Origin: Clostridiales bacterium
GTDB taxonomy: Bacteria > Bacillota > Clostridia > Peptostreptococcales > Anaerovoracaceae
DNA length: 61,604 nucleotides
Direction: 5' to 3'
Assembly: GCA_015058145.1 (NCBI GenBank)
Contig: SVCX01000005.1
Coordinates: forward strand, 1 to 61,604
Shown here: in pieces, positions 41,797 to 49,699 of the stretch
Layout of the letters: each line of letters starts with the position of its first letter
Position numbering within the stretch: the first letter of the stretch is position 1
Made by a program: the position numbers and the translations under genes
The notes under the pieces: generated by a model
Told to the model about the DNA's origin: nothing
What the model saw: the letters and a program-made list of their open reading frames with translations, nothing else
Databases searched by the model: none

Positions 41797-41872
41797 GATC
41801 CGTTAGCTCAGCTGGGAGAGCGTCTGGGTGACAACCAGAAGGTCATTGGTTCAAGTCCAATACGGGTCACCA
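41797..41872 (+). tRNA. tRNA-Val(GAC)
   Basis: Loop GTGACAA between TCTGG and CCAGA gives GAC. Acceptor GATCCGT/ACGGGTC, A73 and encoded CCA complete the cloverleaf. Confidence 0.94.
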
Positions 41873-41877
41873 AACAC

Positions 41878-41912
41878 AAAGGACCGGTTAAGTTAATACC
41901 GGTCCTTTTTTC
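41878..41912 (+). terminator. Terminator of tRNA-Val
   Basis: AAAGGACCGGT pairs perfectly with ACCGGTCCTTT around a 9-nt loop, and the T-run continues. Confidence 0.9.
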
Positions 41913-41927
41913 TATGCGTAGCCACCT

Positions 41928-42195
41928 AACGCTGTCCCAAAAGCGACTTGTCGTAGTTTTGATTACTCTTTTTATTGGTTTCTGTCATTTTCAGCTCTTT
42001 CACGCTATGATGAATGGATTCTGAATTGAATATTTGTAGCATTTTGCTTAACACGAGGCATTTTCTATGATTATCGAGTGGAGAAGCCTTAGTTTAAGGC
42101 TTCTCCACTGCCTACTTCCCCTTCAGGCAACACTTTTTCCCTAGAAAACTTGTCATTCCGACTAAGTAACTACGACAAGTCGCTTCTAAAGCGTT
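41928..42195. mobile_element. MITE-like element with 18-bp terminal inverted repeats
   Basis: AAGCGACTTGTCGTAGTT (41941-41958) is exactly inverted at 42168-42185, and AACGCT/AGCGTT lie outside (41928 and 42190). The interior holds a perfect 14-bp-arm hairpin (GTGGAGAAGCCTTA, 42079-42109) and no gene. The left end reads GCTGTCCCAAAAG, similar to ends of several insertion sequences. The right end touches the stop codon of the beta-helix lipoprotein gene. Confidence 0.65.
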
Positions 42196-44011
42196 ATTTA
42201 TTGTTCGTTCCGAACTGTGTCGATGTCTTGTAGTACTCGTCAAAGACTGTTCTGTCGAGAACCTTGGTGTCGAGTCCCGCCGTATCAGGCAACTCATCGG
42301 CTGCAGCTTCAGCCGCATCTGTGCTGTACTCGCCGGTCACAGTAACGGTAACGTCACTGTCCCCTTCTACGACAGTCTTGCCGTCAGCCACGATGGTAAC
42401 TGTCTTGCCATCGGCGTCGATGATCTGCGCGCCATCTTCCGCATTCAGGTCGGCAACAGTCGTATTGCCTGTAACTACCCAGGCGGATGTATCGTCAACG
42501 GTTACATTCAGATTGTTCTCTCCTTCTGATACTCCGGTCCAGGTAGAACCCTCTGTCAGAGACATGTCCACATTGCTAATCTCATCAGTATAGACGTTGC
42601 CCACCATGGTCTGGTCGATAGCTGTCAGCGTGACCGTACCGCCGTTCTTGCCTTCGGTGCCCCAGTTGTTGGAACTGTTGCCCGCCGCGTTGATCAGCTG
42701 TACGTTTTCGCTGTCAAAATCCAGCACCGTGTTCTGCAGCACGATGTCTGCCTTCGTATTGGTTACGTAGAACATGGCACCGTCGGAGATCGATGTCTTC
42801 AGGGTTGAATCGACCGCTTCAAACTCACAGGAATCTGTGGACGCCGTGTCCGCGTCGCCTGACATGGACTGGTACAGGATGACGCCGTTCTTGATCGGAT
42901 CGCTGCCTGATGTGGCGTCGTTAGTGCTCTCCAGCGTAGAGTTGTTGATCACGATGCGGTTGTACCCTTCGATGCCCGCAATCTGGCTGCCCGTGGATGT
43001 ACCGGTGACGTTGTCCACTTCGATATCTCCCGTGGAGTAGATCAGCGGCGATCCGTTGCCTGCTGTATCCAGACTGCTGTTCGTCACGGAAATGTATCCG
43101 CCGCCTCTGTCCGTGGCCAGCGCCGCGCAGTGGTCTTTGGCTGTGCTGACAGTCAGTTCGTTACCGTAGATGACGCCGCCGTAGGTTGCGTCCAGACCTC
43201 TGGAACTGCTGCCCTTTGTTGTATTGATTTCCACCTTGTTCAGGTAAGCCGTTCCTCCATCTGTTGCAAAGACTCCATTATTACCTTCACCTGTGGAGCT
43301 GACCTTGCTGTCGGAGAGATATACTTCAGAGTCCTCTCCTGTGCTGAGAACGCTGGAATTGATTCCGTAGAAATTGCAGTTGTCACCGTTGCTGTCATCG
43401 CCGGATTTGGTGATGTCCGCGCCGGTTACTTTGAGTACGCCGCCGTTTTTGGCGAGGAGCACATTCTCATCAGCTGTAGTTGATTCAATTGACTCGCCGT
43501 CGGAAGTAACTTCCTCACCATCCGCGGTCAGTTTGCCAGCTGTATCGCCGCTGAAATCGTAGTTTGCTGTATCCGGACCGCCCTGTCCAGGAGCTCCGCC
43601 GCTTGGCGCTTCTCCGTTCGGCATCTCAGGCGGCTGCCCGTTGCTGTTATCGCCTTCCGGCATCTCAGGTGGCTGTCCGCTCGGTGCTTCACCGCTCGGC
43701 GCTTCGCCCTTGGCTTGCGTGTCACCGTCCGGTTTCTCAGGCGGCTGCCCGCTCGGTGCTTCGCCGTCCGGCGGAGCCTGCCCCTCTGCCTTTGCATCCG
43801 TGTCGGTGTCTGCCTTTGCCGTGTCGCCCTTCAGATCAGATGGCGCCACATATTCCCACGTCACAGCGCTCTTGTCTCCGCTGCCCGTATCAGTCGACAC
43901 CGTGTCTGTACCGCAGCCGGACAGCACCATCGTAGAAACCGTCAGCATCAGCGTCATGACGAGAGCTGCGGCTTTTGCTGCTTTTGCTTTTCGTTTGTTG
44001 TTTCCGTTCAT
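42194..44011 (-). CDS. Beta-helix surface lipoprotein with P/E/G repeats
   Basis: The 605-residue protein has a lipobox LSGC (Cys33), a disordered linker with repeats of GEAPSGQPPEMP type (about residues 85-145) and a long stretch of short beta-strands (NGGVLKVTGADI, SSVLSTGEDSEVYLSDS, GGGYISVTNSSL) typical of right-handed parallel beta-helices found in adhesins and polysaccharide-active proteins. No catalytic motif is seen. AGGAGG lies 8 nt before the ATG. The stop codon abuts a MITE-like element, so the extreme C-terminus may have been altered by its insertion. Confidence 0.85.
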   Translation of the reverse strand: MNGNNKRKAKAAKAAALVMTLMLTVSTMVLSGCGTDTVSTDTGSGDKSAVTWEYVAPSDLKGDTAKADTDTDAKAEGQAPPDGEAPSGQPPEKPDGDTQAKGEAPSGEAPSGQPPEMPEGDNSNGQPPEMPNGEAPSGGAPGQGGPDTANYDFSGDTAGKLTADGEEVTSDGESIESTTADENVLLAKNGGVLKVTGADITKSGDDSNGDNCNFYGINSSVLSTGEDSEVYLSDSKVSSTGEGNNGVFATDGGTAYLNKVEINTTKGSSSRGLDATYGGVIYGNELTVSTAKDHCAALATDRGGGYISVTNSSLDTAGNGSPLIYSTGDIEVDNVTGTSTGSQIAGIEGYNRIVINNSTLESTNDATSGSDPIKNGVILYQSMSGDADTASTDSCEFEAVDSTLKTSISDGAMFYVTNTKADIVLQNTVLDFDSENVQLINAAGNSSNNWGTEGKNGGTVTLTAIDQTMVGNVYTDEISNVDMSLTEGSTWTGVSEGENNLNVTVDDTSAWVVTGNTTVADLNAEDGAQIIDADGKTVTIVADGKTVVEGDSDVTVTVTGEYSTDAAEAAADELPDTAGLDTKVLDRTVFDEYYKTSTQFGTNNK

Positions 44012-44060
44012 ATTCGGATCCTCCTGGTTGTCTGTTCTTATTATCTTACAACCCAATGAT

Positions 44061-44086
44061 AAACGCCGTGTATGAGCACGGCGTTT
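44061..44086. terminator. Hairpin between membrane protein and beta-helix lipoprotein genes
   Basis: AAACGCCGTG pairs perfectly with CACGGCGTTT around 6 nt. No long T-run follows on either strand, so termination may be partial. Confidence 0.55.
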
Positions 44087-44139
44087 GGAGGAGGTGTATA
44101 TTATGTGATGGTTTTGTTAAAGGTAGTAACTTATTGATG

Positions 44140-44958
44140 TTAGTCCAGTCCCGGTTTCTTCCGCCAGATCACTTTCGACATTCTGACGTTCGGGATCTGT
44201 ATGTTGACGCCGGTCAGCAATTTGATGAGCCAGATGAAGAACACCATCACCGCGATTGGTATCGCGCAGGATGTGACGATGAGAACCGCGATGGATTCCG
44301 TCAGTCTGTTCAGCGTGTTCTCGAACTTATCCAGCTGACCCGTGACGCCGCCCTTGACTTTGCTGAACAGCTTGTTGAAGACGCCCTCGTCCTGTTCCTT
44401 GCCGACGGTCGCCTGGATCTGTTCGGCGTCCTTCTGCGTGTCTTCGATCATCTGCTGCATGGACGCTTCATAGCTGGCGTCGATCTTTTCCGATACGACG
44501 ACGCTTGCCGGTACGATGGCGAACATCATCAGCGCGAAGCATATGAGCTTGATCCCGACGGACTTCCACGTGTCTCCGAAGAAGCAATAGGCTAGAATCA
44601 GGATCAGGCACGCTGCTGGTATCAGGATCTTGAAGGCCAAGGTTCCTGTGATTGTCACCATCCATTTTTCCAGACAGATCGCTCCCAGTATGAACATGAA
44701 GTAACCGGAGAGATCCGCAAGCTGTTCGGCAATCGGCGTTCCTGCGTCACCCGGCAGCAGCGATATGGCTGTCGAAGAGGCCGCCGTCACGCCCATCAGT
44801 TCCGTGACTGTCGTACGCTTCTGGTCCAGCGCGGCGTAGGTGCCCGAGAAATTATCCTCTGACGAGGCGAACCCCGAGATCACGAAGAGGGACAGAAGCC
44901 CTATCACGATCAGCGCCGCTACAATAATAATGGTCTTTCTCTTTTCACTCAGTTCCAT
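44140..44958 (-). CDS. Membrane protein of unknown function
   Basis: The 272-residue protein has membrane segments near 9-31, 88-105, 110-127, 135-155 and 220-245, and a charged, probably helical region between them (about 158-215: DASYEASMQQMIEDTQKDAE). I recognise no family. It may form a signalling or pore-like structure, but nothing supports a specific role. Its neighbours are also membrane or envelope proteins. Confidence 0.7.
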   Translation of the reverse strand: MELSEKRKTIIIVAALIVIGLLSLFVISGFASSEDNFSGTYAALDQKRTTVTELMGVTAASSTAISLLPGDAGTPIAEQLADLSGYFMFILGAICLEKWMVTITGTLAFKILIPAACLILILAYCFFGDTWKSVGIKLICFALMMFAIVPASVVVSEKIDASYEASMQQMIEDTQKDAEQIQATVGKEQDEGVFNKLFSKVKGGVTGQLDKFENTLNRLTESIAVLIVTSCAIPIAVMVFFIWLIKLLTGVNIQIPNVRMSKVIWRKKPGLD

Positions 44959-45049
44959 AGCAGGCCTCCTTTCCGGATCAACACAGCTATAACGTCTGAA
45001 TCTATATGAAAACCCCTTTTTTGGGCACCCCCGCGCCCTACAATCTCTA

Positions 45050-45364
45050 TTAATACATCAGATGGAACTCGCCGATGAGCGGCAGCGGATCGGTTCTCCA
45101 GTTGGCCGCTCTGTAGATGCCCATCACGATGAACACGAAAGCCGCTACGCCTGCGACAGCCGATACGCTGTGTCCAATTCCCGGAAGCGCCGCGCACAGT
45201 CCGCCCGCGATCTTGAGCAGGTTGATCATCAGTGCCTGGTTGATGTGATGCGTCTGGAAACTATCCCCTTTATCCCTAATCAGGAACGCGACGATCCAGC
45301 CAACCCATGTGATGTACGAGAGCACTGCGACTCTTCTCGCTCTGATATTCATTGCGTTATACAT
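45050..45364 (-). CDS. Small DUF4870-like membrane protein
   Basis: About 104 residues with three membrane segments. The order LSYITWVGWIVAFLI, then HHINQALMINLL, then GIYRAANW resembles the DUF4870/Tic20-like fold. The start at MYNAMN (45364) is chosen because AGGAG lies 8 nt upstream; a GTG three codons earlier is possible. Confidence 0.75.
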   Translation of the reverse strand: MYNAMNIRARRVAVLSYITWVGWIVAFLIRDKGDSFQTHHINQALMINLLKIAGGLCAALPGIGHSVSAVAGVAAFVFIVMGIYRAANWRTDPLPLIGEFHLMY

Positions 45365-45473
45365 GTCTCCCACTCCTTTCTACGGCTATATGATACTGCC
45401 CTTTCGGCCGCTTCAACATCGCACCGAGTGCGGATTCAGCGGCATTTTTACCGCAGTTTTCGCGCAAAAGCAA

Positions 45474-45502
45474 CAAAAAGGCGGCTGCCTTCCGGCGCCG
45501 CC
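45474..45502 (-). terminator. Terminator of the flavin-binding protein gene
   Basis: On the minus strand GGCGGC and GCCGCC pair around an 11-nt loop, followed by TTTTTG. Confidence 0.75.
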
Positions 45503-45548
45503 GCTCCTTTTGCCAATCTATTCAGCTGTGATTCACTCATTGCCGCTG

Positions 45549-46034
45549 TTACGCTTCGTTGACCAGCTTGCCGGTCATGTGATCTATTGTAATCTCGAAG
45601 CAGCGAACGTTTCTGCCGACCTTCGCGATCTCGTCGTCCGCGTAGTTCGGATCGTCCGTGAACTTGGCGCTGAGGCCGATGCAGATCTCGCGCACTTTCT
45701 CTGGTTCCTCCTCATACAGGAAGCTCCGGATGGTTCCGAAGATGATGACGCTCTTGATGTTCAGCGCCCAGTCGTCGCCTTCTGTATATCCTTCGTCCAT
45801 AGCGCAGAAAGACACTTTGTTGCAGGCGTTGATTGCGTCGACTTTATGTCCCACCTTCGCGCCGTGGAAGTAAAGCTTGCCGTCATCCTCATTGTACCAG
45901 TGGCTGACCGGCAGGCCGTACGGGTATCCGTCTTCGCCTATGACGCTCAGAACGCCGCGCTTGGCGCCCTTCAGCACCTCGACACACTCTTCGTGGGTTA
46001 TCTGCTGTTTGAATCTTCTCATTTTCCTAAACAT
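45549..46034 (-). CDS. Pyridoxamine-5'-phosphate oxidase-like flavoprotein (NimA-like)
   Basis: This 161-residue split-barrel protein shows GVLSVIGEDGYPYGLPVSHWY, LYFHGAKVGHKVDAI and the C-terminal EITIDHMTGK of the FMN-binding nitroimidazole-resistance group. It probably binds FMN and reduces nitro compounds or similar substrates. The real substrate is not visible. Confidence 0.88.
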   Translation of the reverse strand: MFRKMRRFKQQITHEECVEVLKGAKRGVLSVIGEDGYPYGLPVSHWYNEDDGKLYFHGAKVGHKVDAINACNKVSFCAMDEGYTEGDDWALNIKSVIIFGTIRSFLYEEEPEKVREICIGLSAKFTDDPNYADDEIAKVGRNVRCFEITIDHMTGKLVNEA

Positions 46035-46061
46035 GTTATTTCCCTCCTAATTCTATCCCAA

Positions 46062-46784
46062 TTATAACCCAGGGACATAGGATAACGCTACACCGATTAT
46101 GACCATCGGCAGCATATTCGCTACTCGGATTTCCTTGTTCCAGATCAGGTTGATTCCCAGGCACATGATCATGATGGAACCTGTCGTCGTAAGAGACGCT
46201 AAGGCCGCATCCGTCAGCAACGCCTTTGCCTGGCACGCGATCAGGGTCATACCTCCCTGCAGAACGCCGACGGGAACGGATGCGAACAGGCATCCCTTTC
46301 CATACGGAACGGTCAGGACCATAATGATCACAAAGTCGATAGCCGCTTTCGCGAAGAGCATGGAGTGGTCTCCATACAGTCCCTCTGTGATGGGACCCAT
46401 AACCGCCATGGCTCCGATGCCGACGACCATGGTCGCCTTCACAAACCCATTGGCAAACCCTTCGCCGTCATCCTGTTTGACCTGCTTTTGCATAAAGGCT
46501 CCCAGCTGGTTGATCTTCTTCTCGATGCCGAGAGCTTCGCCGATCGCCGCACCTGCCACCAGGCTGATGAGAAGCGGAATGGATCCTTTCACGGAGATCG
46601 CGCCGCCCGTTACGGTCAGCATGCCCTGCATGATTCCTGTGATGCCGATGACGAATATGGATAGTCCGCAGACCGTCATCATCATGTTTTTCATCTGCTC
46701 GGAGAACAATCTGCCGAAGGCGAGCGCCGTTGCGCCGCCTGCGATGATTCCCGACATATCTATAAGTGTTCCTACGCCTGGCAT
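46062..46784 (-). CDS. DUF554 membrane protein
   Basis: The 240-residue protein has the DUF554 features: an early glycine-rich GVGTLIDMSGIIAGG, six or seven membrane segments, and the conserved ATMVVGIGAMAVMGPITEGL. Members are suspected transporters or channels. It overlaps the YgjV gene by 13 nt, so the two are one operon. Confidence 0.88.
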   Translation of the reverse strand: MPGVGTLIDMSGIIAGGATALAFGRLFSEQMKNMMMTVCGLSIFVIGITGIMQGMLTVTGGAISVKGSIPLLISLVAGAAIGEALGIEKKINQLGAFMQKQVKQDDGEGFANGFVKATMVVGIGAMAVMGPITEGLYGDHSMLFAKAAIDFVIIMVLTVPYGKGCLFASVPVGVLQGGMTLIACQAKALLTDAALASLTTTGSIMIMCLGINLIWNKEIRVANMLPMVIIGVALSYVPGL

Positions 46785-47329
46785 TTCGATTCTCCTTTCC
46801 CTGCGAAGCTCGGATCATCCAGTCCCTTCCATCCGAAGCGGATGATGGAGAAGACGATGGAAGCAAGTATTACGAATTCATTCAGCACGCCGCCGTACGC
46901 TCCTTCAATCAGGTCGTATGTCATCCACGCCGGGGAGACGCAGAAGAGTTCCGCCAGACGGAGCTTTTTGGCGCTGTTCGTCCAGTAGCCTAAGGTTCCA
47001 ACGGTCATCGCGATGAACGGAAGGATGTCCAGCGGACCTGACCAGGTCGCGATCATGTAGATCAGGGACGGTACGCACAGCAGCGGAGCCATACCCTTCC
47101 AACGCAGCCACTTCCAGTCGTCGATCTTGCAGAGCAGCAGATTTCGTACGATCTGCATCCCCATATTGAAGAGCCCGCCGTAAGCGCCCAGCAGATAAAA
47201 CTGGATGCCGTAGAATACGTTGGCTACCGACTGAATGATGTACAGCCCTTTATTCGATTTTACCTGGAAGGATGCGATGAAGCACAGTGTGGACAGTACT
47301 CCAAATCCGTTCGCGATGAGATGGATCAT
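46772..47329 (-). CDS. YgjV-family inner membrane protein (first of two)
   Basis: About 185 residues with six predicted membrane segments and the family pattern SFQVKSNKGLYIIQ, then GYWTNSAKKLRLAELFCVSPAW and a final GGVLNEFVILASI. AGGAG lies 6 nt before the ATG at 47329. It is divergent from a LysR regulator and a second family member is encoded at 55926-56459. Function is unknown. Confidence 0.85.
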   Translation of the reverse strand: MIHLIANGFGVLSTLCFIASFQVKSNKGLYIIQSVANVFYGIQFYLLGAYGGLFNMGMQIVRNLLLCKIDDWKWLRWKGMAPLLCVPSLIYMIATWSGPLDILPFIAMTVGTLGYWTNSAKKLRLAELFCVSPAWMTYDLIEGAYGGVLNEFVILASIVFSIIRFGWKGLDDPSFAGKGESKCQA

Positions 47330-47417
47330 TTTATGCTCCTGAATCATTGGTTGATTTATCTTTCAAGTATGATTATACTGATGGCGAGACATTTGAAAAG
47401 CGAATGATATTAATGCT

Positions 47418-47440
47418 AAACATTACAAGCTGTAATGTTT
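47418..47440. promoter_or_regulatory. LysR-type operator palindrome
   Basis: AAACATTACA (47418-47427) and TGTAATGTTT (47431-47440) form a perfect 10-bp inverted repeat. It contains the T-N11-A spacing expected for LysR binding and sits between the divergent LysR and YgjV/DUF554 genes. Confidence 0.7.
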
Positions 47441-47464
47441 AAATGCAAAAGCAAGGAGCATGAA

Positions 47465-48340
47465 ATGAACAATTCACAGATCAGATATGAGATATTCCTG
47501 AAGGTGGCGGAGCTCGGAAACATCACCCTGGCTGCCGACGCCCTCAGCTACACCCAGTCCGGCGTCAGCCACGCCATCGCCGCTATGGAACGGGAGGCCG
47601 GCTGCACCCTGTTTCACCGAAGCAAGACGGGCGTGACTCTGACAGATAACGGCAGGACGCTGTTGCCTATGGTACAGGAGCTGGTCAACAAGCAGCACTC
47701 TCTGGATCAGGCCATGGACGCTCTCTCCAACCGCGTGGCCGGCACCCTTCGTGTGGGCAGCTTCACCAGTTTCACGGCCATCTGGATGGCGAAGATCATC
47801 CAGTCGTTTACGGAGCAATTCCCTGAGGTGAAGGTCGAACTGACGAACGGCGTCTATCGGGATATCGAGAACGGCATCACAGAGGGCAGACTGGACTGCG
47901 GCTTTCTGAGCTCCGTCGAAAACGACCCTCTCGACTTCACACCTCTGTTTGACGATCCCATGCTGGTCATCCTGTCGCCGAAACACGAGCTGGCAAAAAA
48001 GAAAACCCTGCCTTTGCAAGAGTTGAAGAAGTACTCTTTCATCTCGCAATTTCAGGGTTCGAATCACGATATGCAGCAAATCATCCGGAAGGCGAAGATC
48101 CGTCCAAAGACGAAGTACACCTTAGATGACGATATCTCTGTGATGGGGATGGTAGCCCAGAACGAAGGCATCGCACTGATACCTGAAATGATGCTTCAGA
48201 CATGCGCCTTCGATCTCGCCGCGATTCCTCTGGATCCGCCGCAGCACCGCACCATCGGGCTGGCTACACTGCCGATCAAAGAGACCACGCTTCTGGTCAG
48301 GACTTTCGTCGCCTTCTGCAAAAGCTATTCCTTCGGCTGA
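47465..48340 (+). CDS. LysR-family transcriptional regulator
   Basis: The 291-residue protein has the N-terminal helix-turn-helix (LKVAELGNITLAADALSYTQSGVS, cut here to residues about 12-35) and the periplasmic-binding-like effector domain. AGGAG lies 6 nt before the ATG. It most likely regulates the divergent YgjV-DUF554 operon. Its 3' end overlaps the convergent small secreted protein gene by 16 nt. Confidence 0.92.
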   Translation: MNNSQIRYEIFLKVAELGNITLAADALSYTQSGVSHAIAAMEREAGCTLFHRSKTGVTLTDNGRTLLPMVQELVNKQHSLDQAMDALSNRVAGTLRVGSFTSFTAIWMAKIIQSFTEQFPEVKVELTNGVYRDIENGITEGRLDCGFLSSVENDPLDFTPLFDDPMLVILSPKHELAKKKTLPLQELKKYSFISQFQGSNHDMQQIIRKAKIRPKTKYTLDDDISVMGMVAQNEGIALIPEMMLQTCAFDLAAIPLDPPQHRTIGLATLPIKETTLLVRTFVAFCKSYSFG

Positions 48341-48516
48341 TTTCCCTTGTAATCCTCCATTTCAATCGGGTCAACGGCTTCCGTTTTGGTCTCGGTTCCT
48401 GCCTCCTCATCCGCAGCAAAAACTATCTGCGGCATCATCGTGAGCGTAAGCAAAACACACACAAAGAATAGTGTGTATTTTCTGATTATTCTTTTTGACC
48501 CGTTGGATCTTTTCAT
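48325..48516 (-). CDS. Small secreted protein or remnant
   Basis: 63 residues: a positively charged start, a hydrophobic core (YTLFFVCVLLTLTMMPQI) and a likely signal cleavage after VFA, leaving about 27 acidic residues. No domain. It may be the stump of a larger exported protein or a short peptide. No good ribosome binding site is seen. Confidence 0.45.
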   Translation of the reverse strand: MKRSNGSKRIIRKYTLFFVCVLLTLTMMPQIVFAADEEAGTETKTEAVDPIEMEDYKGNQPKE

Positions 48517-48555
48517 TCTTCGTTCTTTCGCTATACTCCGTTTGAATTGTATAAC

Positions 48556-48569
48556 AATACGATCGTATT
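48556..48569. promoter_or_regulatory. 14-bp perfect palindrome
   Basis: AATACGATCGTATT lies between the small secreted protein gene and the phosphatase-GNAT gene. On the minus strand it overlaps a possible promoter for the small gene, so it may be an operator. Confidence 0.4.
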
Positions 48570-48580
48570 ATACAGTTTTT

Positions 48581-49696
48581 TCAAGAACAGCAAAACTCAT
48601 AATTCAGTTTGTCGAACTTGTGTCCGTCGATTTCCAACGCGCCAGGTTCTACGCTGACGCGTTTCATGCCGGCTTTCTCCATGACCTTCATGGAAGCGAT
48701 GTTATCTGCAGCACACCAGGCTTTCACGTTCCAAATGCCTGCCTGACGCGTCAGATAGTCCAGCACTGCAGATACTGCCTCGCCGGCAAAGCCCCTGCCC
48801 CAGCTTTCGCGTTCGATGCTGCAGCCGATTTCAATACTGTCGGTTTCCGGATTGTAATCGTATGCTCCCACGGTACCGATCAGCCGGCCTCCATGTTCCA
48901 CGGCCCAACCATAAAACCGCTCGTCAGCATAGTTCTCGATGAACTGACAGACTGTCTCCTTCGCCATTTCCAAAGTAGCATAGGGATTCCATCCGGAGTA
49001 CTCGAACATCTTCGGGTCCAGGCCGAAATTCCGGAAGAGGACTTCTGCGTCTTCCCCTTTATGTCTCCGCAGGATCAGGCGGTCTGTCTGCAGCTGTACC
49101 GTTCCGCCCTGCTCTTCTACCGGCACCGGAACTGTATAGGTTCCATCTTCCAGTGTCGTCACGTAGACGTCGCAGTTCTTGATATGTTTTCCCCAGTATG
49201 ATCCGCCGGCGTCAGGGGTCAGGTATTCCAGCGCTCCCTTCATGGCGATCGCATGGGTGGAAATCAGAACATCCCCCTCCGGCGGGTTACTGCGCAGTTC
49301 CTCCAGAAAACCGCCCAGCCTTTGCGTCACATGAGACAGGGATTCCATCCCCTCAGGGGCCGGCTGATTCACGAAGTCCCCGAAAAACCTTATGATCTCC
49401 GGCGGCGGGGACGTCAGATCCGTCCCTTCAAAGGGCCCGTAGTCCATCTCAAGGAGTCTGTCGTCTGTCCGAATCGGAACATTCTCGCCTACGATAATCG
49501 CCGCTGTATCCTGCGCCCGCTGCAGCGGACTCGACCACACCTGATCGATGGACACATCCAAAGACCGGAGCAGCGCAGCGGCGGCCTTTGCCTGGCGGAC
49601 GCCGTCCTCGTTGAGGGGTTCGTCCACCCGTCCCTGCAGGACTTGATTTTTATTCAGATTTGTCTGACCGTGTCGGATGATGTAGATGTTGCTCAT
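48581..49696 (-). CDS. Histidine phosphatase fused to GNAT acetyltransferase
   Basis: This 371-residue protein has an N-terminal phosphoglycerate mutase-like phosphatase (IRHGQTNLN with phospho-histidine His9, later EMDYGPFEG and STHAIAMKG) and, from about residue 200, a RimJ/RimL-type GNAT domain (TDRLILRRHKGED, ESWGRGFAGEA, CAADNIASMKVMEKAGM). Each half looks intact. The fusion suggests sequential or cross-regulated reactions on one target, which is inference. It lies 4 nt from the YhgE gene start side. Confidence 0.88.
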   Translation of the reverse strand: MSNIYIIRHGQTNLNKNQVLQGRVDEPLNEDGVRQAKAAAALLRSLDVSIDQVWSSPLQRAQDTAAIIVGENVPIRTDDRLLEMDYGPFEGTDLTSPPPEIIRFFGDFVNQPAPEGMESLSHVTQRLGGFLEELRSNPPEGDVLISTHAIAMKGALEYLTPDAGGSYWGKHIKNCDVYVTTLEDGTYTVPVPVEEQGGTVQLQTDRLILRRHKGEDAEVLFRNFGLDPKMFEYSGWNPYATLEMAKETVCQFIENYADERFYGWAVEHGGRLIGTVGAYDYNPETDSIEIGCSIERESWGRGFAGEAVSAVLDYLTRQAGIWNVKAWCAADNIASMKVMEKAGMKRVSVEPGALEIDGHKFDKLNYEFCCS

Positions 49697-49699
49697 GAT

